From positions 14,810-78,809 of the forward strand of contig NZ_LGDG01000226.1 in the NCBI RefSeq assembly GCF_001279775.1: DNA of 64,000 nucleotides, written 5' to 3'. Numbering within the stretch: position 1 is the first letter of the stretch; the number at the start of each line of letters is the position of its first letter. The notes beneath the pieces were generated by a model that did no database searches, was not told where the DNA came from, and saw only the letters and a list, made by a program, of their open reading frames with translations. Source of the stretch: Streptomyces sp. MMG1533 (GTDB taxonomy: Bacteria > Actinomycetota > Actinomycetes > Streptomycetales > Streptomycetaceae). Shown here one piece after another: positions 1-10,800 of this stretch. A program made the translations under genes and the position numbers.

Positions 1-1253
1 GGCAGCACCGCGGCGAACCCGGCGAAGACGAGGGCCCCCAGCACGGTCCCGGCCGCACGGCACAGCACACGGGAGACGAGCGGCCCGAGGTCGGGCTTGA
101 CGAGGAAGACGGTGGTGGCGGGCAGCCAGTACCAGTGCGGGTGATCGCCGTACCAGCGGGCGTGGTGCAGCGCCTGCGCCACGCCGACGCTGGTCCCGAA
201 GCAGAGCGCGACCCGCAGCCCGTACTCCCGGCCGCCGGCCCCGAAGGCGGTGCGCAGCACGTCCCCGACCCCACGCCGACGCGTGTGCAGGTCACTCCCC
301 TTGCCCCGGTCGAAGGCCTCGGCGGCGTGCAGGAGGGCGTCGTCGAGCGCGCGCAGCCCCGGCGCCGAGCGGGAGGGCGCGGGCAGCGGCCCGGTGTGCG
401 TGTTGTCCCGTACGGCGGCGGCGAGGCGCCGGGGCCCTTCGGAGGCCCGCCCGGGCACGGCCTCCCCGGTCCAGGCCAGCGCGGTCGCGGCCTCGGCGAG
501 CGGCAGCGCGGCGGCGTACTGCGCGTGCAGCCGCCGCTCGGTCGCGGAGCTGGCGTACCGCCGCAGCCGGGGCCCGGCGAGGGCGTCCTGCGCGTGATCG
601 AGCGCCGCGGTCAGCCCGGCCCGCCGCGCCCCGGCATCCGCCGTGCCCACCGCGTCGAGAAGCCCGGCCACGGCGTCGTACACGGCGGCGACGGCCTCCC
701 GCTCCCCGTCGAACCGGAAGTCCCCGGCGAGCGCGCCGGGCGTGGGGAGAACGAGCCGCAGCCCGAGCAGCCACCCGGCCCCCGCGAGGTACGCGAGCGC
801 CCGCAGCCAACCCTCCTCGGGCACCGGCATCCCGGCCCCGATGGCGGAGGCCACGAGCAACTGCGTCCCGGCCGCGGAGGCGACGGGCCCTATGGCACTG
901 ACGCTGCCGGCGACCAGCCCGACGAGCGTGAGGAGCACGGTCAGCGCCACAGCCCCGACCTGCTCCCCGGCATACGTCCCCGCGAGCAGCCCCGCGGCCC
1001 CCGCGAGCGCGGGCATCCCGAGCCGCTTCACCGAGGTCCGCCGGCTGCCGGGCCGGTCGTTGATCCCGGCCAGCATGGCGGCGATGGCCGCGACCACCCC
1101 GAGAGACGCCCGACCGCCGACAACGGCCGCGAGCAGCAGCGGCCCGGAGGCCAGCGCACCCCGCACCACCGCGTTCCAGGGCACGGGTCCCCGCTGCGCA
1201 CGAAGGGCGTGGGCGAGCCAGGGCGGAAGGGGCAGTGCGGCGGGGCGGGACAC
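1..1253 (-). CDS. FUSC-family inner-membrane protein, partial (3' end outside window)
   Basis: The minus-strand frame is open from a GTG at 1253 to the window edge (about 417 codons, no stop), with an AGGAG-type ribosome site just upstream. The product begins MSRPAALPLPPWL and alternates Ala/Leu/Val-rich membrane helices with a long cytoplasmic helical stretch around residues 165-330. A second hydrophobic block with the segment YWLPATTVFLVKPDLGP then starts near the edge. This two-block layout is that of FUSC / aromatic-acid-exporter-like proteins, which act in the cytoplasmic membrane; the substrate cannot be told. The C-terminal helices lie beyond position 1. It is transcribed away from the defence island and is probably its left chromosomal neighbour. 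Family call fairly sure; function inferred. Confidence 0.75.
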   Translation of the reverse strand, partial: MSRPAALPLPPWLAHALRAQRGPVPWNAVVRGALASGPLLLAAVVGGRASLGVVAAIAAMLAGINDRPGSRRTSVKRLGMPALAGAAGLLAGTYAGEQVGAVALTVLLTLVGLVAGSVSAIGPVASAAGTQLLVASAIGAGMPVPEEGWLRALAYLAGAGWLLGLRLVLPTPGALAGDFRFDGEREAVAAVYDAVAGLLDAVGTADAGARRAGLTAALDHAQDALAGPRLRRYASSATERRLHAQYAAALPLAEAATALAWTGEAVPGRASEGPRRLAAAVRDNTHTGPLPAPSRSAPGLRALDDALLHAAEAFDRGKGSDLHTRRRGVGDVLRTAFGAGGREYGLRVALCFGTSVGVAQALHHARWYGDHPHWYWLPATTVFLVKPDLGPLVSRVLCRAAGTVLGALVFAGFAAVL

Positions 1254-1461
1254 GGGGCTCCTGTCGTCTGGGCGAGGCGGGGGTGTGCCTTCGGGCGACG
1301 GTGGCCGGGCTGTGGACTGTGGTGTCCACGGTAAATCGCGTTGTTGGAGGAGATGGGACCGTCGTATTTCGGGGATGTGACGATCGGCCGGAGACGCGGT
1401 TTCTTTATGTACTCAATTCCCGTCAGGCTGGGCGCCACATGCCGCGGAGCCGAACGCTCGG

Positions 1462-2543
1462 TCAGCCACTCGGCTCACGCAGCTGGCCCGCCACGAAGGT
1501 GATGTGCTGGACGTGCCCCTTCTCTACCCACACTTCGGGATTCCCCGGGCTGACAGGCATGTCCGGATCAGCCTGGTCCTGGAGCCAGAGCTCACCCGCA
1601 CTGGACCCCCTGCGGAATTCGGGGTCGCCGACGATACGTGCCGCGAGTTGCTGCATCCGGCTCTCTTCCCCGCTTCCCCATAGCCTTCCCTTGCCGACCA
1701 GGAAGTTCTCGGCCGTCGTGTAGCGAGGCTTCTCGTAGATTCTGGGCCACCGCGTAGGCGGCGCGTCACCACTCAACGGGTGGATGGTCGAGTAGTCCCC
1801 GTACACGACACGGCTGTCGCCTCCGAGACGGTGACGCACTTCTCGCCACACCTCCCACTCCGCACGCGGCACCACCGTCAGGTCGTGATCCTTGAGCTGC
1901 TTGGCGCCCCACGGGAAGGAACCACCGAGCAGCACCACGGTGCGCCATGCGGCGAGCGTGCCGATTTCTCGCCAGGCACGGAGGGCGCGTGCCACTCCCT
2001 CATCGGCACTGCCGACCTCGTACAAGTCCAGGAGAAGGTCCAGTTCCTCATGGTCACCGCCCACCCGGACAAGCATGCGTCGGCACTGGTCACGCAAATC
2101 GTCTCCCCCTCCGGGAACGCGAACGCCTAGACCGTTGCCCCACTCCCGGGCGGCCTCGGCCGCGGCACCCTGCTGCATCGGGTCGCGCTCAGGGCCGGTG
2201 ACCGGCCGCAGCTCGCACCCGAGGAGCCCTGAGCAGATCTCTCGCCAGACATGCTCCACGACGAGTTCCAGCGCGTCCTCCGCATTCCGGGCGTCGACCC
2301 AACCAGGGTGGAGTCCGTGCTTGGTGCGGATGTCTCCCGCGGTTTTCGCCAGGTACCGGGCCAACAGCACCGCGTCGTCCGGTACGGCATCTCCCCCGCC
2401 GTCCGTCGACTCCTTCCGTTCGACGCGCGGCGGAATCGTCCACAACGCTGAACCCGCTGCTTCTCGCGTATGTCCGCCCGCTGAAGCGCGTTGTATGCAG
2501 CTCGCTTCGCGGGCAGCCCCGGCACGTACAAAGGTGTCGCCAT
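1462..2543 (-). pseudogene. Beta-family protein gene, apparent single-base frameshift
   Basis: The C-terminal two thirds resembles the phage-related 'Beta family' (Beta_protein): a VLLGGSFP segment, RAEWEVW, YGDYSTIHP and the Arg/Tyr-rich IYEKPRYTTAENFL. In that family the N-terminus reads like YVP-L-R-E-ALR...LWT-PPR. Here the N-terminal part (MATPLYVPGLPAKRAAYNAL..., ATG at 2543) and the continuing part (ALWTIPPRVERKE...) lie in different frames that join near 2455-2465. One extra base there would give a continuous protein of about 360 residues. So the gene is either a fresh pseudogene, a sequencing error or recoded. Its function is unknown; such genes occur in phages and defence islands. 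It sits just downstream of the UvrD gene, same strand, 90 bp gap. Confidence 0.6.
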
Positions 2544-2633
2544 ACCCACCCCCGGTGTCCGTTTCCTGACGAAACGGTGACAACAGGAGGGCATACGCGA
2601 AAGAACACCTATTCGGTCACGACCGGTTTACGT

Positions 2634-4886
2634 TCAACGATGACCGCTTCGCAGCGGCTCCAGAAAGCGACTCGGCTCCCCGTGCCAGGAGATGGCGAGA
2701 GCGTCCCGGGCCCGGGTCGCCGCGACGAACAGCAGCGAGCGAGCGCGCTGCAGTTCGCGCCGGTGGCGTGGCGGGTCGGTGCGCTCCCATGCGTCGACGG
2801 ACGATCGGGGCACCCGGCCTTCTGAAACCCCGGCGATGATCATGCAGCGGTATTCGAGTCCCTTGAAGCGGTACATCGTGCCGATGTGCACACCCTCGTC
2901 GCTCCTCGGACCGTCCCGGGTGATCTCGGTCGCGACAATGCCCCTGCGGCCGAGCCGCTGCACGACGTCGCCGACCATCTCGTTGGTCGGTACGCAGATC
3001 GCGACGGATTCCCGGGGTACGTCACTCCAGGTGTTCAACTGCTCGACGACGAGGTCGAGTTCTTCGTCCCAGCTCTCGGCCTCTCGCAGTGTCGGGCGGA
3101 GCCCGTGCAGCACGGAGCGGTAGCCGCCCAGTGTGTCCTGGTCGCCGTCGAGGTCGTCGTAGTCGACGCCCTCCAGGACTCCCATCGCGGAGCGGAGGAT
3201 CTCCCAGGTGGTTCGGTAGCTGAGCGTGAGGCGCGCCGACCTGCCGCGGATGTTGACGCCGAGGCTGCCGAGGGTGACCTGATGGTCGTAGATCCTCTGG
3301 TGGGTGTCGCCGACCAGGAAGATGTCGTTGGGCCCCGCCGGGACCATCGCGCGCAGCATCTTCCAGTGCGCGGCGCTGAGGTCCTGGGCCTCGTCGACCA
3401 CGATGTGCCGGTAGCGGTAGCGCAGAAAGGCCCCTGATCCGGACTCCACGTGAATGTTTCCGATTCCGCCGCGGTCGTCCTTCTGCTGCTGCCTGTTGTC
3501 GATCTTGATCTTGCGGTCGATCTCCAGACGGGCGGCGCGCTCGGCCACCTGTCGGTGCGTCTCCAGTCCCTTGAGTTCCAGCCGCTGGGTGAAGCGTTCG
3601 GCGAGCTGCCAGATCTCCGCCCGTTCGGCGCGGGTGACGCTGCGGCCACGGCCGGCCCTGCGCACCTTGAAGTAGTCGGACCGGGAGTGGACGGCCTGCC
3701 CCAGGATGACCTGGTTCCACTCGTCGCTCAGGAACTCCGCGTCCCAGCGGTTCTCGCCCGCCTCGACCAGCAGCTGGCGCCATTCGCGCAGGGCTTGGGA
3801 GTCCTCGATGCGTCGCTTGGCGTTGCCGGGGTCCGACTCCCGCACGACGCGGGTCGCCAGCTGGTCGACGTGCACGATGTCGACGCGGGCCAGGGTCTCC
3901 GGCCCGCCGAGCGACAGCAGCCGCGCTCGCAGGTCGGCGGCGAGGTTCTTGTTGAACGTGGTCAGCAGCACCGGCTTGGTGTGACCGGGAGGGAGCCGGT
4001 CCACCAGGTGCTTGACCCGGTGGAGCGCCACGATGGTCTTCCCGGTTCCCGGTCCGCCGCTCACCCTGGCGGGGCCGGAGTACTCCCGGCGCACGAGTTT
4101 CTCCTGGGTGGGGTGCAGGAAGACCTTCCAGCGGCCGAAGTCGCCTTCCTCGATGATGCTCTGCAGTGTCTCGTCGTCGGTGATGACAACGGCTTGGGAG
4201 CGGTCCGCGGCCGACTGCCAGTCGTCGGCGTCGAGTTCCTCCGGCTTCTCGACGGCGACAGGCTCGGTGACCTGTTCCTTGACCTGCGCGAACGAGAATC
4301 CGTCCCGCAGCCGCAGCAGCACCTCACCGGTGTGACGGGGCGCGTACTCGGCGAGGCCGAGCAGTTCGTCGTCCGTGGTGAGCTTGAGGACGATCGGGAT
4401 GAGCGGCTCGGCGACGCCGAGTTCGGCGAGCTGGTCCGCGCTGTACTGCGCGAACAGCGGCTGTTCCACCGGCTGTTGGGGAACAGCGGGAACCGCCGCT
4501 TCGGGAGCCCGGCGCAGCACGTCCTCTTCGACGACCTGGAGGTCGACGTAGTCGATGGCCCCGGTGATCTGGTTGATGCCGTAGGAGAGCCGGTCCAGGT
4601 TCTGGTGGACATGGCCCCGATGCTTGACCGAAACGAGCAGCCAGTCGTTGCCGCCGAGATGCAGGAGCAGCGCGCGGTACTCGCGGTTGACGCGGGCAGA
4701 CCAGAGACGGCCGTCGCCCTTGAGCTGCTTGAGGTCGAATCCCCCGGCGTTCGGGTTCTTCCGGAAATCGTGCTGGAACTTGTAGACCGCCCCGACGATC
4801 GCCCGGTCCAGCTTGACGATTTCCTTGTCGGCCTTGTCCAGCAGGCGCAGAGTGGCCCCCGTGCTCGGCGCGGCAGGACTGGTCAT
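2634..4886 (-). CDS. UvrD/Rep-type helicase with RelE/ParE-like N-terminal domain
   Basis: A 750-aa product. Residues about 20-100 (FQHDFRKNPNAGGFDLKQL, then a Trp/Arg-rich part ending in SVKHRGHVHQNL) read like the RelE/ParE toxin fold. Superfamily 1 helicase motifs follow: Walker A GGPGTGKT at 277-284, DEAQD at 498-502, GDTHQRIY at 526-533, a Q-fix-like LTLSYRT, MYRFKGLEY and the motif VI region FVAATRARDAL. Known SF1A enzymes translocate 3'-5' on DNA. The ATG at 4886 overlaps the stop of the upstream DUF1998 helicase gene in an ATGA, so the two are translationally coupled and probably act together. Last gene of the five-gene run. Whether the RelE-like part cuts RNA or only binds is unknown. 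Confidence 0.85.
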   Translation of the reverse strand: MTSPAAPSTGATLRLLDKADKEIVKLDRAIVGAVYKFQHDFRKNPNAGGFDLKQLKGDGRLWSARVNREYRALLLHLGGNDWLLVSVKHRGHVHQNLDRLSYGINQITGAIDYVDLQVVEEDVLRRAPEAAVPAVPQQPVEQPLFAQYSADQLAELGVAEPLIPIVLKLTTDDELLGLAEYAPRHTGEVLLRLRDGFSFAQVKEQVTEPVAVEKPEELDADDWQSAADRSQAVVITDDETLQSIIEEGDFGRWKVFLHPTQEKLVRREYSGPARVSGGPGTGKTIVALHRVKHLVDRLPPGHTKPVLLTTFNKNLAADLRARLLSLGGPETLARVDIVHVDQLATRVVRESDPGNAKRRIEDSQALREWRQLLVEAGENRWDAEFLSDEWNQVILGQAVHSRSDYFKVRRAGRGRSVTRAERAEIWQLAERFTQRLELKGLETHRQVAERAARLEIDRKIKIDNRQQQKDDRGGIGNIHVESGSGAFLRYRYRHIVVDEAQDLSAAHWKMLRAMVPAGPNDIFLVGDTHQRIYDHQVTLGSLGVNIRGRSARLTLSYRTTWEILRSAMGVLEGVDYDDLDGDQDTLGGYRSVLHGLRPTLREAESWDEELDLVVEQLNTWSDVPRESVAICVPTNEMVGDVVQRLGRRGIVATEITRDGPRSDEGVHIGTMYRFKGLEYRCMIIAGVSEGRVPRSSVDAWERTDPPRHRRELQRARSLLFVAATRARDALAISWHGEPSRFLEPLRSGHR

Positions 4887-7800
4887 CCGTCGTGCTCCTC
4901 GTCGTTTTCGTCACCACTGAGCAACGCGGCCAGCTCCGCCGCGTCCCACTCCTTTGCCGTGCGCACCTGCCAGCCCGCCTCGGCGTAGGCCTTGTCACGG
5001 GCCTCGGCGTCACTGTCCGGTGTGCCGTCGGCATGCTGCTCGTGGGCCAGTACGACGCCTAGGCGCCGGTCCGGCCAGGCCAGTTCGGCGGACCAGGCCG
5101 CGTCGCCCAGTTCGTAGCCAGCCCCGGGTGCCGGCGCTCCCAGGTCTGCCAGGGCCACGGCGAGTTCGGCCAGGCCGGGTTCCTCCACCAGGTACTCGAT
5201 GACCTCGTCCCAGGCGGGATCGCGCACCGCGGCAGCGGGTTTGACCCCCGTGTCAGGGGCTGCCACCCGCCGCTGCGAGGTCAGCCAGCCCACTCCACCG
5301 GTGACGGCCAGCTCCGCGGCGTCGAACCCGGAGAGCAGACTCGCCGTCAACTGAACACCGTCCCCCTCACCCTCGTTGAGGAACTGCAGGAGATTCGTCC
5401 AGAACAGCCAGGCCTGCCAGCGCCGCCGGTGCGCGGGCTCGTCGGCACTGATCAGGGCCGGGCTGTCCTCCAGCACGGTGAGCGCCGACCAGACGGCACC
5501 CGACTGCCCCTTGCGCAGGTCCAGAGTGATGGTCAGCGGGCACCCGCTCGCGTCCTTCGTCGTCATCACCTGTACGGCTCCCTGCCCGCCGGACAGCCGC
5601 TCGCCCCGCAGCGCTTCAGTGAGGCGTACGGCGATCGCCGGACCGTCGGCGAGCGCCCGGCTGGTCGCGGACACGGTGGCGAAACCGGCGAGCGCGCTCT
5701 GCGTGCGGCGCCGCCACAACTCCGGCTCCGGGCGAGTCAGATAGCCGATCAGCGTGTCGACGGGGTTGGCCCAGACGAAGCGCGGCAGATCCCGGGTGTC
5801 CCCGGCGTGCAGTCGCCGGTGGATGTCGAGCGCGGTCTTCTGCGCGGTGTTCTGGTATGGCATCCAGACCGGATCGGCGACGGGCCTGCGGCGTCCCGTC
5901 CATGCCTCGACGTCGTCCCACGTCAGCTGGAAGACCTGCCAGCCGGAGGCGCGCAGCCGGGTGCGCTTGGCCGCGTCGTCGGCCGCCCGGTTGCACTCGG
6001 GGCTCGCGTGGTAGCGGTATCCGTCGAGATAGACGGCGACCCTCAGCTCCTCCGCGTCGAGCCTGCGGAAGACCACGTCCGGGCGGGTGAAGCCCAGGTC
6101 GGTCTGTGTCTCCATCTGCCAGCGTGCGACGGAGCCGTCGGGCGCGGTCAGGCGGAGTTCTGTACTGCGTTCACCGTCCGGGGTGAGGGCCGTGCGGACG
6201 CTGGCCTCGTCGACGTCGTCGCGGTTCGCCCAGTCCAGCAGGCCCTGCCGGAACAGTGCTTCGAGCTCGCTCTCGACCTGCGGCGCGAGGTTGATGTCCC
6301 GCGTGGTGCCGACGGGCTCGGCGCCCCAGTTCTCGCCCTCGGTGCCGAACAGTTCCCCGAGCATGTCCAGGGCGTGCTCGCGCGAGACCAGTTCGTACTC
6401 GCTGTCGGTGACGTGCCGCAGCAGGCAGCGGTGGCAGGCGGGCCGTCCCTCCTCGACGCAGGAGCACTCCTCGATGATCCGACGGGCCGCGGCCAGCACC
6501 TCCCGCAGGCCGCCCGGTCCGGCGAGCCGCTGCAGATAACCGGTGCCGCGGGGCAGCGTGTCGTAGAGGACGAGGAAGTGCCGGCGTACGTCCGGGTCGC
6601 CGCTGTCCGGGTCGGGCATGGAGTCGGTGACGACGGCCAGGTGGTCGGGGTCGCCGCCGTAGTTCTGGGCGATGCCCGCGAGCAGGGCGGCCTTGAAGGA
6701 GACCAGCCGTTCCTGGGTGTGGGCGGTGACGGCCGGGATGAGGATGCGCAGCGCCTCGGTCTCCAGCACATGGGCCAGCAGCACCTTCACGCCCGTCTGC
6801 TGGGCCTTCGACTCGGTCAGGCCGGTCCGCACCTTGGGGCACCAGGGCCGGTGGTACTGGGTGGCCTTCACCTGTACCAGGGCGTCCTGGTGCAGGACGG
6901 GCCCGCCGTCCGCGTCGGCCTGTCCGCAGGAGTCGCAGACCCAGAAGGGGTTGAGTCGTACGCGACGGCCCGCGAAGGCGTCGTCCGCGACGGCGTCCAC
7001 GCGCGAGGCACCGACGTTGATGTGCCGGACGGTGGCCTGCCGGGTGAACTCCCAGCCGAAGGTGACTCGCCGGCCTCCGGGCAGGCCCGGCGTGTGACGC
7101 CAGGCCTCGACCACGCTGTCGTGGGGGATGTCCACGGCGGGTACGACGGTGTAGTGCCGCCGCTCGCGCTCGTCGGTGTCGTCCCGTACCCGGGCGTCGT
7201 CGCGCTGGTCCCTGGAGTGGACGCGGTGCGGCACGAGCACCTTGTGCAGGCAGCCGACGTCGCCGATGGCGGCGGAGTGGCAGCGCGGGCAGGCGGAGGA
7301 GTCCTGCTGGGCACGGTGGGTACGGACGTGACCGCAGTCGGGGCAGACCCGCCACCAAAGCCAGGCCGGACGGCCGGGGCTGCCGATGTCGAGACCACTG
7401 ATCCGGTGCTTGTAGCCCTGGATGTAGAAGTGGTTTCCGGGTGCGAGGTCCTGCAGGGCGAGGCGTGCGGACCGCTCGTACCGGAGGACTTTGCTGTGGT
7501 GTCCGATCTCGCCGTCGGCTGCCTCCTCCCGCCAGGTGAGGGTGGCTTCCAGCTCGGTGGTCGAGTCGACGAGGCTGTAGTTGGGCAGCAGTCCGAGATC
7601 GACGAGTGCCGCGTGCGCGGTGCCACGGCTGATCTCGCCGGCGCTGCGGGCGACGGCCCGCCGCTCGGCCCGCAGTTCGCGCCCCTGCCGTTCGTGCTCG
7701 GGGTCACCGGAGACGAGCCGTCCGATCGCGTCGTCGATGGCGACGATGCGCCGCTGCAGCTCTCCCCGGCGGCTCTCCCACTCCCTGCTCGCGTCCGCGA

Positions 7801-10800
7801 GGGATGCGGCGATCCCCTCGACGGCGAACTTCCGCAGCGCGTCGGCGGCTTCCGCGCTGACGCCGGTGCCACGCTTCTCGTCGTACGGCGGGAAGAGCCG
7901 GAGGAAGTCCGTGACCAGTTCGGCCCCGTTCTCCAGTGCGGCAGCCGTGAAGTCGGACAGCCAGCCGGACGGCCCGAACAGAGCGGTCGCCAGGCGCGGC
8001 AGGGCGAGTACGGGAGTTCCGTCCGGCGACGTCAGCCGTCCGGCTCCGGCGAGGTCCAACAGGTGGGCCAGGTACTGGCGTTGGAGGATCTCGACGGCGG
8101 AGAGGAAGCAGCCCGGCGGCTGGATGTCACCCGCGATCATCCGCAGCGGATCTTCCAGGTAGTACCGGTCGCGCGGGCCTCGGTCGACCATGGTGAGCAG
8201 ATAGGCGTTGCCGGTCGTCCGCCCCGCCCGGCCCACCCGCTGAACGTAGTTGGCCGGACCCTTGGGCAGCGAGGCGAGCACCACGGCCGACAGGTCGCCG
8301 ATGTCGATGCCGAGTTCGAGAGTCGGCGTGCAGGACAGGACCTGTGGGTTGGCGTAGTGGACGTCGGTGCCGTCCCGGAACGCCTTCTCGACGGCTTCCC
8401 GCTTGCGCCGGTCGAGGGTGCCCGTGTGCTCGGCGGTGTTGATGGTGAAGACTCCGGCGTCGCGGTACATCCGCCGGTAGAAGTCGTCGGTGAAGTCCCG
8501 TCGGCGCAGGCTGCCTTCGCCGTCGCGGCCCGCCTGGAGATGGCCCTTGCACCGGTAGCGCGGACAGGGCTGGCCGTGCCACTGGTGGGCGAGCTCTGGG
8601 TGGACGGTCTGCTGCCAGGAGCAGTCCGGGCAGCGCACACCGGCGTCCGCGACGACCTCGTCCGCGAGCTTGCGCACCTGTACATGGCCGGGCTGGAGCC
8701 CGTACAGGCGCGTGGCCCCGTCCTTGGCGGTGCGGACCGAGACCACACCGGCCTCGGCGAGGGCCGGGAACAGCCGGACGAGGAAGGCGTTCGCCGCGTC
8801 GGGCTGTCGCAGGCCGAGGCTGCGGCGCGTCCAGTCCTGGTACCAGCCGAGGCGTCCGGTCAGTACGTCGAAGTCGTCGCTGCCCTTCTTGGGACTGCCG
8901 AGGAGGAAGGCCGGGGCGGAGACACCGGGCGGGAAGGCGGGCATGCCCTCCTTCCGGCCGCCCCAGATCAGCCAGCGCCGCACGCCCGCCTGATCGAGCC
9001 AGGGGTCCAGCCAGGCGTGTCGGATCGCGCCCCGCGTCCGCATCCGTTCCAGCAGCCCGCGCACATAGCCGACGAACCGGTCCGGCCCCGGCACGGAACC
9101 GTCCGGCAGGGCGATGTCCCCGGGCGTGGTGTGCAACAGCTCGCGCACCAACTCGGCGACACCGTCAGGGTCTTCGAGGGGTACGTCCGCGGCGACCGTC
9201 CGCGTCAGCTCCAGGGTGCGGCCCTGCCGGGACCTGAGCCCGAACTCCATGACCGCCGCGAAGGCCAGCCGTTGCGCGATCAGCTCCCAGGTCCGCTTGG
9301 AGCCGTGACTGCGCCCGCTGAGCAGGATGTCGACCCCACGGAGCACATGCAGATCCGGCGGGATGACCGCGACCTGCACCTTCCGGCTGTCCACGACCTC
9401 CTCGACGATGTCGGCGGCCAGGTCGCTCAGCGCGATCGGGGTGTCCTCGTCGACGCGGCTGGCGAGCAGGGAGCGGAAGGAGAAGGTGTACGAGCGGCTG
9501 GCGACGTATCCGGCGCGGTGAGCGGCGTCCTGGACGGAGTCGTTGAAGAGGAGGGTCTTGTTCTCCTTGAGTTTCTCGTCGAGCTCACCCCCGGTGAACA
9601 GCTGGGTGATGGAGGCGGCGGCGAGGGCGGCAAGACCGGTACCGAGGTAGCGGATGGCGTTGAAGGTGCGGCAGGCCGGGCACTGGTCGGTCTCCGCCGC
9701 CCGGTCGTTGGTGAGGTCGACGACGACGAACGCGGAACCGCGCGGCGTCTTCGTCACGCTCGGCCCTGCTCCGTCCCGCGGCTTCTCGAAGTCCCTCTCG
9801 GGCGAGAGCGGCCTGAGGCGCCCGCTGTCCCCGTCGAGCACCATCACCGTGGGCCCGCTGCGCACGGGTTCCTTCGCGAAGGCGGCGTCGTGGGCCTCGG
9901 ACACGGTCGCCGCGATCATGTTCCGGACCCGGCGCTTGTCCCGCCCGACCGACGCCCGGCGGATCTTGGTGGCGTTCAGTTCGAGCTCTGCCGCGTCGGA
10001 CTCCGGGGACAGCGCGGCCCACCCTGAGCGCCCGCACTCGCGGCAGAACACGGCGGGCAGGAACACCTCGGCGGGCGAGGGCGCGCTGTCGTCGGCGGGG
10101 ACGGCGGCCACCTCCTCGTCCCCGGGGCTCGTGGTCTTGTCCCCCGGTGTCTTGTGGACGAGCCGCCCGCCGGAGGCCACCCGTTCGTCGTCCCAGCGGA
10201 ACTCGGCCCGCGCGGGCGTGATCCCGCGCAGCACTCGGGAGACGGACCGCACCCAGTGGTGGATCTCGACGGCCAGCAGTGGCCGTCCGGGATGGCCCGG
10301 ATCGCGGGCCGTCGACAGCAGGGCGACATAGCGGGCCAGCGCCTGGGCGGCGACGGTCGGTTTCTGCTGCGCGGCCATGCCCCAGTGGTAGGCGTACCGC
10401 GGCAGGACCTCCATGAGTTCCGCGAGCGTCCGAGGGTTGCCGTCGAGGATCTCCAGGACGGCCGCGGTCAGCCGGTGCTGCCGCAGCCTGGCCCCGAGTT
10501 CCTCGGGCGAGAGCCCTTCCTCACCGGTGAAGGCCGTCGCGAGCCGGTCCAGGGCGCCCTCGTCCCGGGTCGGGTCCCCGAGGAGTACGACCTCCTGCGG
10601 CGCCGGGAACGGCAGGCTGAAGTCGCTGTCGCCGGCGAACTCCTGCACGCTGCGCCGGGACTCACCGATCACCGAATCGGCCGGGAAGGGCACACCGAAG
10701 ACCTGCTCGGCGACCTCCAGCATGGAGGACCCGCCCGACCCGGACCCGCCCGACCCGGACTCGCCGAGTGTCGCCGAGGTGGCGACCGGGCAGACGGACC

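Noticed and set aside
135..1334. Plus-strand frame of 399 codons and minus-strand frame of 345 codons at the left edge
   Set aside because: Both are out of frame with the FUSC-type gene, which has a proper start, ribosome site and membrane helices.
5429..10027. Plus-strand open frame of 1532 codons
   Set aside because: It mirrors the giant helicase gene on the other strand, contains no recognisable domain and has the Gly/Val/Arg pattern of a high-GC antisense shadow.
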